Positions 8,420-17,355 are shown, numbered from the stretch's first letter. The stretch: DNA of 41,392 nt from Richelia sinica FACHB-800 (GCF_014698825.1 NZ_JACJTT010000048.1:1-41392); one strand, 5' to 3'. The notes: generated from the letters alone by a model not told the origin. Program-made: numbers and translations.

Positions 8420-8646
8420 AACTGCCTGTGATTACTTTGTTTATATAAAAGTTTGTGCAAACAAAAAATATTTTATAAATATTTTATATTTGCCATAAAA
8501 ATTAGCCTTACTTAACATTACTTAAGGTAAATCTTACAACAGACTACAATTTTTTTAAACACAGATTAAAAGAAGGATAATAACAGAATAAAGCAGGATT
8601 TGTTCTCCCAATTTGGGTAGTTAATGACTCCCGAAAATACATAGGA

Positions 8647-8673
8647 ATGCGGTTTGGGGTAAATGACCGCTAA
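8647..8673 (+). other. Possible 8-codon upstream ORF before the EF-G paralogue
   Basis: AGGA is followed by ATG at 8647 and a short frame (MRFGVNDR) whose TAA stop at 8671-8673 runs into the AAGGAGG ribosome site of the next gene. The arrangement could couple or attenuate translation. It may also be chance. Confidence 0.2.
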
Positions 8674-8678
8674 GGAGG
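8672..8678 (+). promoter_or_regulatory. Strong Shine-Dalgarno of the EF-G paralogue
   Basis: AAGGAGG lies 4 bp before ATG 8683. It is one of the strongest ribosome sites in the window and fixes this start. Confidence 0.75.
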
Positions 8679-8682
8679 TTTT

Positions 8683-10722
8683 ATGAACGAAAAAGTCAAC
8701 GGTGGTTCGCGCAATGTTGCCATAGTTGGTCCCTATTTAAGTGGTAAAACCACTTTTCTGGAAAGCTTGTTATTTGTAACAGGGGCAATTTCCCGCAAAG
8801 GTAACGTTAAGGATGGTAACACAGTCGGAGATAGTGCTAATGAAGCACGCGATCGCCGGATGAGTGTGGAAGTTAGTGCAGCTAGTTGTACATATCAAGA
8901 TACTCGCTTCACTTTCATTGATTGTCCAGGTTCTGTGGAATTTGCCCAAGAAACATATAATGCTTTAATGGGAGTAGATGCGGCAATAGTTGTCTGCGAA
9001 CCAATACGCGATCGCGTCCTCACCCTCGCGCCTCTGTTTAAATTTCTAGATGATTGGGAAATTCCCCATCTAGTATTTGTGAATAAAATGGACAGGGCGA
9101 ATATTCACGTTTTAGAAACCTTACACGCCCTCAAAGCTGTTTCCACTCGTCCCCTTGTTGCTCATCAATACCCCATCATGCAAGGGGAACAATTGGTTGG
9201 CTTTATCGATATGGTAAGTGAACAAGCCTTCCAATACCATCCTGGCGCACCTGCTGACCCCATTCCTTTCCCTGAACATCTCAAAGCGGAAGAACATATT
9301 GCCAGGGCAGAAATGTTGGAAACCTTGGCTAATTTTGATGATCATTTATTGGAAGAACTTTTAGAAGATATTGAACCGCCCCACGAGGAAATTCTCACAG
9401 ATTTAAAATTAGAATTAGGGGCAGATTTGGTAGTACCTGTGTTCTTTGGTGTGGCTGAACAAGATTATGGTGTCAGACCATTATTAGAAGCCTTACTGCG
9501 GGAAGCACCAGAACCAGAAAGCACTGCGGTTAAACGGTTATCAGCTAAAACTGGCAATGCACCCATAGCCCAAGTTTTGAAAACCTTCTACACTCCCCAA
9601 GGTGGTAAACTTTCCCTGGTGCGTGTGTGGCAAGGAACATTAACAGATGGAATTGTCCTCAATGGTGTACGCACTGGCGGAATTTACCGTTTAATGGGGC
9701 AGCAGCAGCAATCTGTGAATCAAGTCGGGGCTGGGGAAATTGTGGCTTTAAGCCGACTAGATGGCGTGAAAACTGGGGATACTCTCTCTACAGAAGCCAA
9801 GGTGAAGGCATTACCAAAAGCCCAACCATTGGAACCAGTATATGCCCTAGCGATCGCCCCAGAAAAGCGCAACGATGAAGTAAAACTCAGTAGCGCCATT
9901 ACCAAATTATTAGAAGAAGACCCATCCCTAGCTTGGGAACAACATGGTGACACCCATGAAGTGATTTTGTGGGGTCAAGGGGAAATACATCTGCATGTAG
10001 CCTTAGATAGACTACGACGCAAATATAATTTGCCCATGTCCACCCATCTTCCCCAAGTACCTTATAAAGAAACCATTCGCAAACCAGTGTCCTCTGTGCA
10101 TGGACGGTACAAACACCAAAGCGGTGGTCATGGACAATTTGGGGATGTGTATCTAGATATCAAACCCCTACCGAGAGGTGAAGGCTTTACTTTCACAGAA
10201 ACTATTGTTGGTGGTGTAGTTCCCCGTCAATATATTCCGGGAGTAGAAAACGGTGTGCGGGAATTTCTGGCCCACGGGCCTTTGGGTTTCCCCTTAGTAG
10301 ATGTGCAGGTAACTCTCACCAATGGTTCCTATCACACCGTTGATAGTTCAGAACAGGCATTTAAACAAGCGGCAAGGTTAGCCATGCAAACGGGTATACC
10401 CCAAGCCCAACCCACCCTGTTGGAACCGATTTTAAAGATTGATGTGAACACTCCCACAGAATTTACCTCTAAGGTATTGCAACTGTTGAGTGGGAAGCGG
10501 GGTCAAATTTTGGGCTATGAAGGCAGAAATGACTGGTCTGGTTGGGATAATGTATCTGCCTATTTGCCGCAAGCAGAGATGCACGACTTTATTGTTGAGT
10601 TGCGATCGCTTACCCTTGGTGTAGGTTCTTTCCATTGGGAATATGACCATCTCCAAGAAGTACCAGAAAAACTTGCGGAACGCATTCTGGTTCATAGCAA
10701 TGGTAACGGCAATAGTAAATAG
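8683..10722 (+). CDS. Elongation factor G-like GTPase (EF-G paralogue)
   Basis: The 679-residue protein has the full EF-G layout: G domain, domain II (about 290-380) and domains III-V, including the domain IV segment GRYKHQSGGHGQFGDVYL. G motifs are GPYLSGKT (16-23), DCPG (80-83) and NKMD (134-137). It differs from translocase EF-G in two places: switch I reads RDRRMSVEVS instead of the usual ERGITI-type segment, and the G3 motif reads DCPGSVEF, with Ser84 where canonical EF-G has the GTPase-activating His. This marks the EF-G-like group found as extra copies in many bacteria, whose role in translation is unclear; some members with changes here are reported to be poor GTPases. A terminator follows at 10739. 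It lies upstream of, but is probably not co-transcribed with, the dynamin genes. Confidence 0.9.
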   Translation: MNEKVNGGSRNVAIVGPYLSGKTTFLESLLFVTGAISRKGNVKDGNTVGDSANEARDRRMSVEVSAASCTYQDTRFTFIDCPGSVEFAQETYNALMGVDAAIVVCEPIRDRVLTLAPLFKFLDDWEIPHLVFVNKMDRANIHVLETLHALKAVSTRPLVAHQYPIMQGEQLVGFIDMVSEQAFQYHPGAPADPIPFPEHLKAEEHIARAEMLETLANFDDHLLEELLEDIEPPHEEILTDLKLELGADLVVPVFFGVAEQDYGVRPLLEALLREAPEPESTAVKRLSAKTGNAPIAQVLKTFYTPQGGKLSLVRVWQGTLTDGIVLNGVRTGGIYRLMGQQQQSVNQVGAGEIVALSRLDGVKTGDTLSTEAKVKALPKAQPLEPVYALAIAPEKRNDEVKLSSAITKLLEEDPSLAWEQHGDTHEVILWGQGEIHLHVALDRLRRKYNLPMSTHLPQVPYKETIRKPVSSVHGRYKHQSGGHGQFGDVYLDIKPLPRGEGFTFTETIVGGVVPRQYIPGVENGVREFLAHGPLGFPLVDVQVTLTNGSYHTVDSSEQAFKQAARLAMQTGIPQAQPTLLEPILKIDVNTPTEFTSKVLQLLSGKRGQILGYEGRNDWSGWDNVSAYLPQAEMHDFIVELRSLTLGVGSFHWEYDHLQEVPEKLAERILVHSNGNGNSK

Positions 10723-10738
10723 TTTTAGTTAGTTTTGG

Positions 10739-10773
10739 GGACACTCTTTATGGGTGTCCTCTGTTTTCTTTTT
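10739..10773 (+). terminator. Rho-independent terminator after the EF-G paralogue
   Basis: GGACAC (10739-10744) pairs with GTGTCC (10754-10759) around a 9-base loop. It is followed by CTGTTTTCTTTTTC, a T-rich tract on the plus strand. Confidence 0.7.
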
Positions 10774-10845
10774 CACTCAGAGATGTTGAGAAGTTTGAAT
10801 ATTAAAAATTTATACTAAGATAAAACTCTATTCGGAGAGTTTTAG

Positions 10846-13365
10846 ATGCCTAAAGCCAATCAACAAATAAATTATCAATTCCTCCTGCTAACACATATAG
10901 TTTGTGCAGATCACCAGATCCACTCAGAAGAAGCTCAAGCTTTGCGTGACTTAGCTAAAGCAGCAAATATTGAAGAAAACACTTTACTAGAGATGGAAAA
11001 GATTTTATCTCAAGAAGATAAACATCTGTCTCTAGAATTAATTGCGGGTAAAATTCCTCATGGTCAGCAAACCGAGACAATGCGGCAATTACTAACTATG
11101 GCGCATATCGATGGTTATTTTGCACCTTTAGAAAGAGAGATTATCTATAAAATAGGTCAAGTCTGGCATTGGTCAAAAAATGATATAGATAAAATAATTC
11201 AAGCAGCAAAAAATAAACAACCGCTAAAAAATTATAAAAATAATGAAGATGAGGAATTATCTCTAGCTGCTAAGTTTTTGGAAAATGAATATAAATCAGG
11301 ACTATCACGCGCTATAATTAATTTAGTTGTCAAAATTTCTCCAGATTCCATCAAAGAAACAGTTTCTAAATTAGAAAGAGAAATATTAATTAAAGGGCCA
11401 GAGTATGACAAAGCGATAGAACATTGTAGTAAAATCGCTAAAGAAGATTATAATTTTGCATATAAGTCACTTGCTCAAGTTGATAAAGCACTCAGAGATT
11501 TAGCCAACAATCTCGAAAATACTATTAAGCAAATAGAAAATAGAACTACTAATAAAGGTCAAGCTAATACTGCTAAAGAAGTAGCTCAACAATTAGACTA
11601 TAGTAGAAAAGCACTAAAAGAAGATATTATTAAAGAATTATTACTTGTTCGTGATTCTCTGCGCTCCAAACAACGAGCATTGAATCATTTTAGTATTGCT
11701 TTTATGGGCCGAACTAAAGCCGGAAAAAGCACATTACACGCTATTATTACTAGAGAAGGTTGGGATGCTATTGGAGTGGGAACACAAAGAACCACTCGTT
11801 TAAATCGGGTTTATGAATGGAAAAATATCCGCATTATTGATACTCCTGGTATTGGCGCACCTGGGGGTAAAAGTGATGAAGAAATAGCAAAAAGTATAGT
11901 TGATGAATCAGATGTAATTTGTTATGTAGTTACTAACGATAGTATCCAAGAAACAGAGTTTCAATTTATGAAACTTTTGAAAGAGAAAACCAAACCATTA
12001 ATTATTTTACTTAATGTTAAACACAATTTGCGTGATAGTCGGCGTTTAGAGCATTTCTTGAAAAATCCCAATAAGCTATTTGAAATGGAAGGTAATAGCG
12101 GGATTAGTGGACATTTTGAGCGTATCCATCGCTATGCAAAACAACAATATGCAAATGATTACTTCTCTATTATTCCTGTAATGTTGCTTGCTGCTCAGAT
12201 GAATAATGAGCCAGAACATCAAGAAATTAAAGATAAACTATTTAAAGCTAGTAGAATACAAGATTTTCTAGATTCTATTCGGGAATCATTAGTTAAATAT
12301 GGTGCAATTAGAAGATCACAAACTTTATTAGGTTCCACAGTGGGAGCTATTAATTCACCTTATCAATGGGTAACGGAACAAGTTAATATTTATGAACAGT
12401 TAATACAAACACTGAAAAATAAACGTGAGGAAATCAAGAGAAAGATTAAAAAAGCTGAGGATGATATTTATAGAGGTTTAAAATCAGAAATAGATTCAAT
12501 TTTTGTCAGTGCCAATAATAGCATACAACTATTTGCAGAGAAACATTGGAATGATAATCAGGAAAGTTTAAAGGCTGCTTGGGAGAAGAATCTAAAAGAA
12601 ATTAGATTTCAAGAACGGATTCAATCAGCTTATGAGGATGGAGGGAAAAAGTTTAATAAAGAAGTTCAAGAAGTAATTGCTGAGGTAGGTACGGAATTAG
12701 AATTAATGGCTCAACTTAATGTTGGTAAAGATTTTAAACTGAAAGAACATGATAAAAAACCTTTTTGGACTAATCCAGGATTTATTACTGGTGTTATAGG
12801 AGGAGTAGCCGCACTATTGATTTTTTTACCTGGGGGAATTCCTGTTACTCTACCTTTGATTGCTACAGCTATTGGTACAGCTATTGCTAGTATCACTTCT
12901 TGGTTTAAATCTGAGGATAAAAAGCGGCGGGAAGCAGTGGCAAAAATAAGCTCATCTTTAAGAGAACAATTAAATAAACAACAAGATACATTCAACTCTG
13001 ACTTAAAGAATAGTTTTACTAACTACTGTGATTCTGCTACTACAAATAGTATACAATACTTTGATGAATTGATAGGAGGTTTAGAAGCGATCAACCAAAA
13101 TCTAAAAACTGCAAATAATCACATAAATATTGCTAATAATTATCTTAATCAAGCCTATGCTAAAAGAATCATAGATTGGTGTATTGAAAAATATGAACAG
13201 CTAACCGATGAAGGAATCAAGAATATAATTTCTCAAGTTGATCGTCAATTTGGGCGTAAACTCACAATTCATACCAAACTAGAGTTAGATATTCGTAAAT
13301 CTCAAGCTGATATTCAAGCAATATTACAAGAAGATGTTGTGATTAAATCCCCAGTTAATAATTAA
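10846..13365 (+). CDS. TerB-like domain fused to dynamin-like membrane GTPase
   Basis: An 839-residue protein. Residues 1-125 are all-helical and TerB/tellurite-resistance-like, with two acidic helices: HIVCADHQIHSEEAQALRDL and MAHIDGYFAPLEREII. A GTPase domain follows: G1 GRTKAGKS (288-295), G3 DTPG (332-335), and a candidate G4 at NVKH (390-393) instead of NKxD. Long coiled-coil helices flank a hydrophobic hairpin (about 646-690) that could insert into membrane, and another coiled coil ends the protein. This is the plan of bacterial dynamin-like proteins, which remodel or guard membranes. The partner GTPase gene begins 13 bp downstream, suggesting a hetero-oligomer as in other tandem bacterial dynamins. 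The gene is visibly AT-rich and lacks GCGATCGC sites. Its function is unknown; envelope stress or phage defence is inferred from related families. Confidence 0.82.
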   Translation: MPKANQQINYQFLLLTHIVCADHQIHSEEAQALRDLAKAANIEENTLLEMEKILSQEDKHLSLELIAGKIPHGQQTETMRQLLTMAHIDGYFAPLEREIIYKIGQVWHWSKNDIDKIIQAAKNKQPLKNYKNNEDEELSLAAKFLENEYKSGLSRAIINLVVKISPDSIKETVSKLEREILIKGPEYDKAIEHCSKIAKEDYNFAYKSLAQVDKALRDLANNLENTIKQIENRTTNKGQANTAKEVAQQLDYSRKALKEDIIKELLLVRDSLRSKQRALNHFSIAFMGRTKAGKSTLHAIITREGWDAIGVGTQRTTRLNRVYEWKNIRIIDTPGIGAPGGKSDEEIAKSIVDESDVICYVVTNDSIQETEFQFMKLLKEKTKPLIILLNVKHNLRDSRRLEHFLKNPNKLFEMEGNSGISGHFERIHRYAKQQYANDYFSIIPVMLLAAQMNNEPEHQEIKDKLFKASRIQDFLDSIRESLVKYGAIRRSQTLLGSTVGAINSPYQWVTEQVNIYEQLIQTLKNKREEIKRKIKKAEDDIYRGLKSEIDSIFVSANNSIQLFAEKHWNDNQESLKAAWEKNLKEIRFQERIQSAYEDGGKKFNKEVQEVIAEVGTELELMAQLNVGKDFKLKEHDKKPFWTNPGFITGVIGGVAALLIFLPGGIPVTLPLIATAIGTAIASITSWFKSEDKKRREAVAKISSSLREQLNKQQDTFNSDLKNSFTNYCDSATTNSIQYFDELIGGLEAINQNLKTANNHINIANNYLNQAYAKRIIDWCIEKYEQLTDEGIKNIISQVDRQFGRKLTIHTKLELDIRKSQADIQAILQEDVVIKSPVNN

Positions 13366-13378
13366 GTATATAACTATT

Positions 13379-15115
13379 ATGCTACCAGGACAAAGAAAAA
13401 TCCAAGCTGCTGAAGTTGTCAATCATCTTAACAATTGCTATAAAAACCTGAATCAATTACTATTACAAAGTGATAATCAAGAATTACTGCAAATTCGCCA
13501 AAAGATGATTAACGAATTAGAGGATTATCGCAAAGATGGTATTTTGTCAGTTGCTTTTGTTGGTCAATATAGTGCTGGTAAATCTACAATAATTTCCGCT
13601 ATTACTGGTAAGCGTGATATTAAAATAGATGCAGACATAGCGACTGATAAAACTAATAATTATTATTGGGAGGGAATTAATTTAATTGATACTCCTGGAC
13701 TTTTTACAGAACGTAAAGACCATGATGCTATCACGTATGATGCTATTCATAAAGCTGATTTATTAGTTTTTTGTTTGACATCAATGTTATTTGATTCCAT
13801 AACTGTAGAAAACTTTAAAAAATTAGCTTATGAAAAAGGTTATCGGTGGAAAATGATGGTAGTTGTTAATAAAATGTCTGATGAAGCAGGAGATGATGAG
13901 CAAAAAATAATTAATTACAGTAAAAGTATAGCAGAAGCATTAAAACCTTATAAAATAGATGAATTTACTCTCTGTTTTATTGATGCTAAAGATTATTGTG
14001 AAGGTATAGACACAGACGATGATTTTTTAATTGAAATTAGCAGATTTGATAGTTTTATTGATGCTTTAAATAACTTTGTTGATAGTCGTCGTTCTCTCGC
14101 TCGTTTAGATACACCAGTGAGAATAGTTTTGAGTGGAATTAATGACGCACAAATTTGTATTAGTCGTGATAATAATGAAGATACAGCATTTTTTGAGATT
14201 CTCAAACGGTTATGGCGTACAGTAAACCAAGAACGAGAAAGACTGAGAAATAAATTCAAAAATATCGCTTTAAACTTATTTTCAGCAGTAACCAATGAGG
14301 GAACAATACTAGCTTCTGCGTTGGGAGATGAAAACTTTGAAATTTGTAACCAACAAACAGAAATTAATGTACGCACTCACTATGACAAAGCTACCAATGA
14401 TATGGAGTCTTGTGTCAATGACGCTTTTTATTCTATACAGAAGGAAATAGAAAGTGTTTTTAATAGCGATTTAGTCAAAACATTTGTTAATAGATTGCAG
14501 TTTCAATATGACATTTCATCTGAAAATTCAGATGCAGTTATAGATTTGAATAATATAGTTGCACAAATTGAAGAATTATCAAAAATTGCTGAAAAAATAG
14601 GTCTGAATTCATTCAGGAATAATTGGACAAATACCTATCAAGGAGAAGGATTCTTACGTTCTATGGATGTTGCAGGTAGTGAGCTACATCATACTGTACG
14701 TTCAGTAGGAGAGTTTTTTGGTTATAATTTTCGACCTTGGGAAGCGGTTAATTTGGCTAAGGATATTGGCAATTCTTTTATGATTATTGGCAATTTTGTA
14801 TCATTTTTGGGTGTAGGTGCTGAAATTATTCAAACATATCAGGAATACGAAGCTGAAAAAAGTTTAGCTCAGGGTCGTTTAAATATTACTAGTCAATTTA
14901 TTAAAATGGGTGAAAGTTTAAAAGAGCAGATAAATGAGCAACTTGCAGAAATTGAAATCAAACTATATGAAGAAATTGAAAATAAAATTGCCGAAGCTAG
15001 ACGGAATCAAGAGGAGTCCATAGCATCTGCTAATAAAGGAATGCAACAACTCACACAGATTAGAAATAAATTAGAATCTATTTTGCAAAAAATTACAAAA
15101 GCTTCAACAAAATGA
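13379..15115 (+). CDS. Dynamin-like GTPase, partner of the preceding gene
   Basis: A 578-residue GTPase with G1 GQYSAGKS (62-69), G3 DTPG (104-107) and G4 NKMS (164-167). Only about 35 residues separate G1 and G3, a short switch I region. Long helical segments follow, then one hydrophobic stretch (about 465-485, FMIIGNFVSFLGVGAEII) that may act as a membrane paddle, and a C-terminal coiled coil rich in Glu, Gln and Lys. It starts 13 bp after the TerB-dynamin gene with no clear ribosome site, so translation is probably coupled. Paired dynamin genes are common in bacteria, and the two products usually work together. It is AT-rich like its partner. No named family member can be assigned. Confidence 0.82.
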   Translation: MLPGQRKIQAAEVVNHLNNCYKNLNQLLLQSDNQELLQIRQKMINELEDYRKDGILSVAFVGQYSAGKSTIISAITGKRDIKIDADIATDKTNNYYWEGINLIDTPGLFTERKDHDAITYDAIHKADLLVFCLTSMLFDSITVENFKKLAYEKGYRWKMMVVVNKMSDEAGDDEQKIINYSKSIAEALKPYKIDEFTLCFIDAKDYCEGIDTDDDFLIEISRFDSFIDALNNFVDSRRSLARLDTPVRIVLSGINDAQICISRDNNEDTAFFEILKRLWRTVNQERERLRNKFKNIALNLFSAVTNEGTILASALGDENFEICNQQTEINVRTHYDKATNDMESCVNDAFYSIQKEIESVFNSDLVKTFVNRLQFQYDISSENSDAVIDLNNIVAQIEELSKIAEKIGLNSFRNNWTNTYQGEGFLRSMDVAGSELHHTVRSVGEFFGYNFRPWEAVNLAKDIGNSFMIIGNFVSFLGVGAEIIQTYQEYEAEKSLAQGRLNITSQFIKMGESLKEQINEQLAEIEIKLYEEIENKIAEARRNQEESIASANKGMQQLTQIRNKLESILQKITKASTK

Positions 15116-15155
15116 GTAGGCTAAATTTGTTATTCAAGAATGCAAGCAAGCCTAC
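15116..15155. repeat. Inverted repeat after the dynamin pair
   Basis: GTAGGCT (15116-15122), immediately after the stop codon, pairs with AGCCTAC (15149-15155) across a 26-base loop. No T-run follows, so terminator function is doubtful. Confidence 0.35.
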
Positions 15156-15233
15156 CCTTGATGCGACTAACCAAGATATTAATCAAGAAAATTGCTACAA
15201 TTGAGAAATAAATATGAAATTTTGTTTTTAAAA

Positions 15234-15857
15234 ATGACCACAGATTCGCCATCTACTACTACAGATAATTTTATTAATCTCCTCTCTCAGGTTGCAGTTG
15301 CCTATCGAGAGGGAGGTAAACTTCCTACTGCTGATATCGTAGTCGATGCTTTGTTAACAGCAGAAAAAACTACCAAGCAGCAACAGATAAACTATCCTTT
15401 TACATCTTTAATTGGCAACTGGCGTTTATGTTTTGCCACTGGAACTAAGAAAGTTAGACAGCGTGGGGGAATCGTTTTAGGCAAAGGTTTTTATCTACCC
15501 AAATTTGCTACAGCCCAAATATCCTTTAGTTCTAATTTATTACCATCGTTAGACCAAGGAGAAGTTGGTAATCAGGTAAAATTCGGCCCAGTGGGGTTGA
15601 AATTAACTGGCCCGGCAAAACATTTAGGAAAAAAGAATTTATTAGCCTTTGATTTTACACAAATGCAAATTAGTGTATTTAATCGTTTGCTCTACAATCA
15701 ACCAATTCGTTCTGGCAAGGCAAATACTGAAGATTTTTATCATCAACCCATAGCTAAATTACCATTTTTTGCCTTCTTTTTGGTTACAGAAGATTTGATT
15801 GCAGCAAGGGGTAGAGGAGGAGGTTTAGCTATCTGGATTCGCTCATCGGTGGAGTGA
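15234..15857 (+). CDS. Fibrillin / plastid-lipid-associated (PAP)-like protein
   Basis: A 207-residue soluble protein from ATG 15234; a TTG at 15192 would add 14 unlikely residues. It has an N-terminal helical part (DNFINLLSQVAVAYREGGK), then SLIGNWRLCFATGTKKVRQRG, beta-rich sequence, and a closing TEDLIAARGRGGGLAIW. The order 'G-x-W-R-L ... RGxGG-hydrophobic end' resembles the PAP/fibrillin lipocalin-like fold, whose members bind lipids or quinones in plastids and cyanobacteria. The match is by pattern only. It lies 118 bp after the dynamin pair on the same strand with no sign of tight coupling. Confidence 0.6.
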   Translation: MTTDSPSTTTDNFINLLSQVAVAYREGGKLPTADIVVDALLTAEKTTKQQQINYPFTSLIGNWRLCFATGTKKVRQRGGIVLGKGFYLPKFATAQISFSSNLLPSLDQGEVGNQVKFGPVGLKLTGPAKHLGKKNLLAFDFTQMQISVFNRLLYNQPIRSGKANTEDFYHQPIAKLPFFAFFLVTEDLIAARGRGGGLAIWIRSSVE

Positions 15858-16189
15858 AAATACAAAAACTTTAGCCCTGAATATAAACTCAGGGCCAATT
15901 CAACAGCTAACCATTGAAATATCTGTAGGTCAATTTAACACTGATTTCTATGCACTTATCTATGATAATGGGAGCATCCCAATTTTGCAAAAATAACCGC
16001 AGCAAAACCAAAAACTCTCTTCTTCCTTCTTACCTTTGTGTCCTTCGCTCCTATGCCTTCGGCACGCTTCGCGAACGTGGTTCGTTCATTTCAAGTCTTG
16101 AACTCAAGCAAAAAATAAACTTACACATTTGGGATGCTCCCACGACAATAATCCGTTGGCACGATGAAATTTATCCCCACATTAACATG
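15858..16189. other. Intergenic region between convergent genes, holding a MITE-like element
   Basis: A 332-bp space between the fibrillin-like gene and mcdB. Over half is the element at 15969-16142 (separate entry). The rest has no coding frame, and no clear terminator is visible. Confidence 0.6.
15969..16142. mobile_element. 174-bp MITE-like element with perfect 14-bp terminal inverted repeats
   Basis: The left end TGGGAGCATCCCAA (15969-15982) is exactly repeated in inverse as TTGGGATGCTCCCA (16129-16142). Each end is itself a small palindrome (TGGGANNNTCCCA-like). The interior is non-coding and contains the palindromic Nostoc-type repeat GCCTTCGGCACGCTTCGCG near 16050-16070. There is no transposase and no obvious target duplication (flanks GATAA / CGACA). 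It is best explained as a non-autonomous element. Confidence 0.65.
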
Positions 16190-16723
16190 CTAATCATATA
16201 ACCACGTGTTAGAACCAAAATCTTCTTTAGGTTCGTTGTTAGGTGCGGTAATATGCGGTAGGTTGCGGTGTGTTTTTGTTGGCTGTTTGTAGATGAGTTT
16301 GGAATGTCCTTTCGGCTCTTTTAAAGCTTTAATTTCTTCTAAGAGTTGGGAATTAGCGTCTGCTAGTTGCAGCGCAGTTTGTTTAGCTTCCGAAAGTTCT
16401 CTAGCAAGTTTTTCTACTAATCCATCTCTCTCAGATAAAGCAGCTTGCAAATCATTAATTTGCTCTTGGAAATGAATTTCTTGTTTTTGTGCTGTATTAA
16501 TAGTTTTTTGCAGTTCCTTAATAGTAGCTTCCAATTCGGCTTTTTGAGAATTAGCCCGTTTGACTGCTGGTGCTTCTGAAACTGATGTTGTGTCTGTTTC
16601 TGGTTCAGTAATAGTGTCAACAACTATTGCTTGTGCAGTGACTTCAATGGTAGGCTCATCAGAATTAGGGGTAAATTTTTGTGCTTCTTCTTGTAATAAA
16701 TCAGCGAGACGTTTCTTAGGCAT
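16190..16723 (-). CDS. mcdB: McdB-like carboxysome positioning adaptor (type 2)
   Basis: A 177-residue protein: basic N-terminus ([16 protein letters not shown]), acidic low-complexity region (about 25-60), a central coiled coil (about 65-130, ELEATIKELQKTINTAQKQE onward), and a polar disordered tail ending NTWLYD. A Trp four residues from the end is a hallmark reported for McdB proteins. The start is ATG 16723: it overlaps the mcdA stop as TAATG, and GGAGG lies about 6 bp upstream. The gene directly follows a ParA-type mcdA. McdB binds carboxysomes and stimulates McdA ATPase, so that carboxysomes spread along the nucleoid. The alternative is an unrelated ParA partner of similar shape. Confidence 0.7.
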   Translation of the reverse strand: MPKKRLADLLQEEAQKFTPNSDEPTIEVTAQAIVVDTITEPETDTTSVSEAPAVKRANSQKAELEATIKELQKTINTAQKQEIHFQEQINDLQAALSERDGLVEKLARELSEAKQTALQLADANSQLLEEIKALKEPKGHSKLIYKQPTKTHRNLPHITAPNNEPKEDFGSNTWLYD

Positions 16724-17355
16724 TATTTCCTCCAATCATGCTGTAATTCTTCCGTCACACGACGGTAGTCTAATTCGGCTTCCCTGGCGTTTTTTCCTCG
16801 CCACTGTGTAATTGCTACTCCTTCCAATGCTGCTCGTTCATGAGCCTTATAGGTACGAACCAGGACATTAAAAGCGGGAATTCCTAACTTTAACAAGGTT
16901 TTTTGCGCTTCTATTGCTTCTCCTAGACTGCGCGGATCGACTTTGGTTAACAATACTCGATGGGGAGTACCTACGGGAATAACGGCTTGTTGAACTGTCT
17001 CGACCAAAACAGCTAAATCCATTGCGGATGGGGGTGTGGGTAAAACTAGGTAATCAGCCACCCCTACGACTACTGCTAAGGCTTCAGATCGTAACGCTGG
17101 AGGCGTATCTACTATTACTAAATCGTAGCTCGTTATTTTTCGTAATTCACCTAAAAGTTGCGGATCTGATTCTTGGGCTAGATCAAATTCCATTCCCTGT
17201 TGATTACGTCTAAACCACCAACTAGCAGAACCTTGAATATCTGCATCTACTAGCAGGACTTTTTGTTGTTTAGCAAAATTAGCTGCCAAGTTGACTGCGG
17301 TAGTTGTTTTCCCAACTCCGCCTTTACCGTTTAGAATAGCAATTATTTTTGGCAC
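16723..17355 (-). CDS. mcdA: ParA-family ATPase, McdA-like (type 2)
   Basis: A 210-residue MinD/ParA ATPase with a deviant Walker A KGGVGKTT at 11-18 (signature Lys11), [14 protein letters not shown] (switch I/Walker A' region) and [10 protein letters not shown] (Walker B). A basic C-terminal surface fits non-specific DNA binding. It starts at GTG 17355. It is followed by a coiled-coil partner gene with a one-base TAATG overlap. The small ParA, downstream coiled-coil protein and C-terminal Trp in the partner match type 2 McdAB, which distributes carboxysomes on the nucleoid in beta-cyanobacteria. It could instead serve plasmid-like or other cargo positioning; no parS-like repeats or ParB were seen. 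Confidence 0.75.
   Translation of the reverse strand: MPKIIAILNGKGGVGKTTTAVNLAANFAKQQKVLLVDADIQGSASWWFRRNQQGMEFDLAQESDPQLLGELRKITSYDLVIVDTPPALRSEALAVVVGVADYLVLPTPPSAMDLAVLVETVQQAVIPVGTPHRVLLTKVDPRSLGEAIEAQKTLLKLGIPAFNVLVRTYKAHERAALEGVAITQWRGKNAREAELDYRRVTEELQHDWRK

Noticed and set aside
8609-8620. CCCAATTTGGG palindrome upstream of the EF-G paralogue
   Set aside because: Only 11 bp in an otherwise ordinary leader, with no second copy; too weak for an operator claim.
15969-16142. Small coding gene inside the MITE-like element
   Set aside because: The open frame there is made of repeat sequence without ribosome site or recognisable protein.
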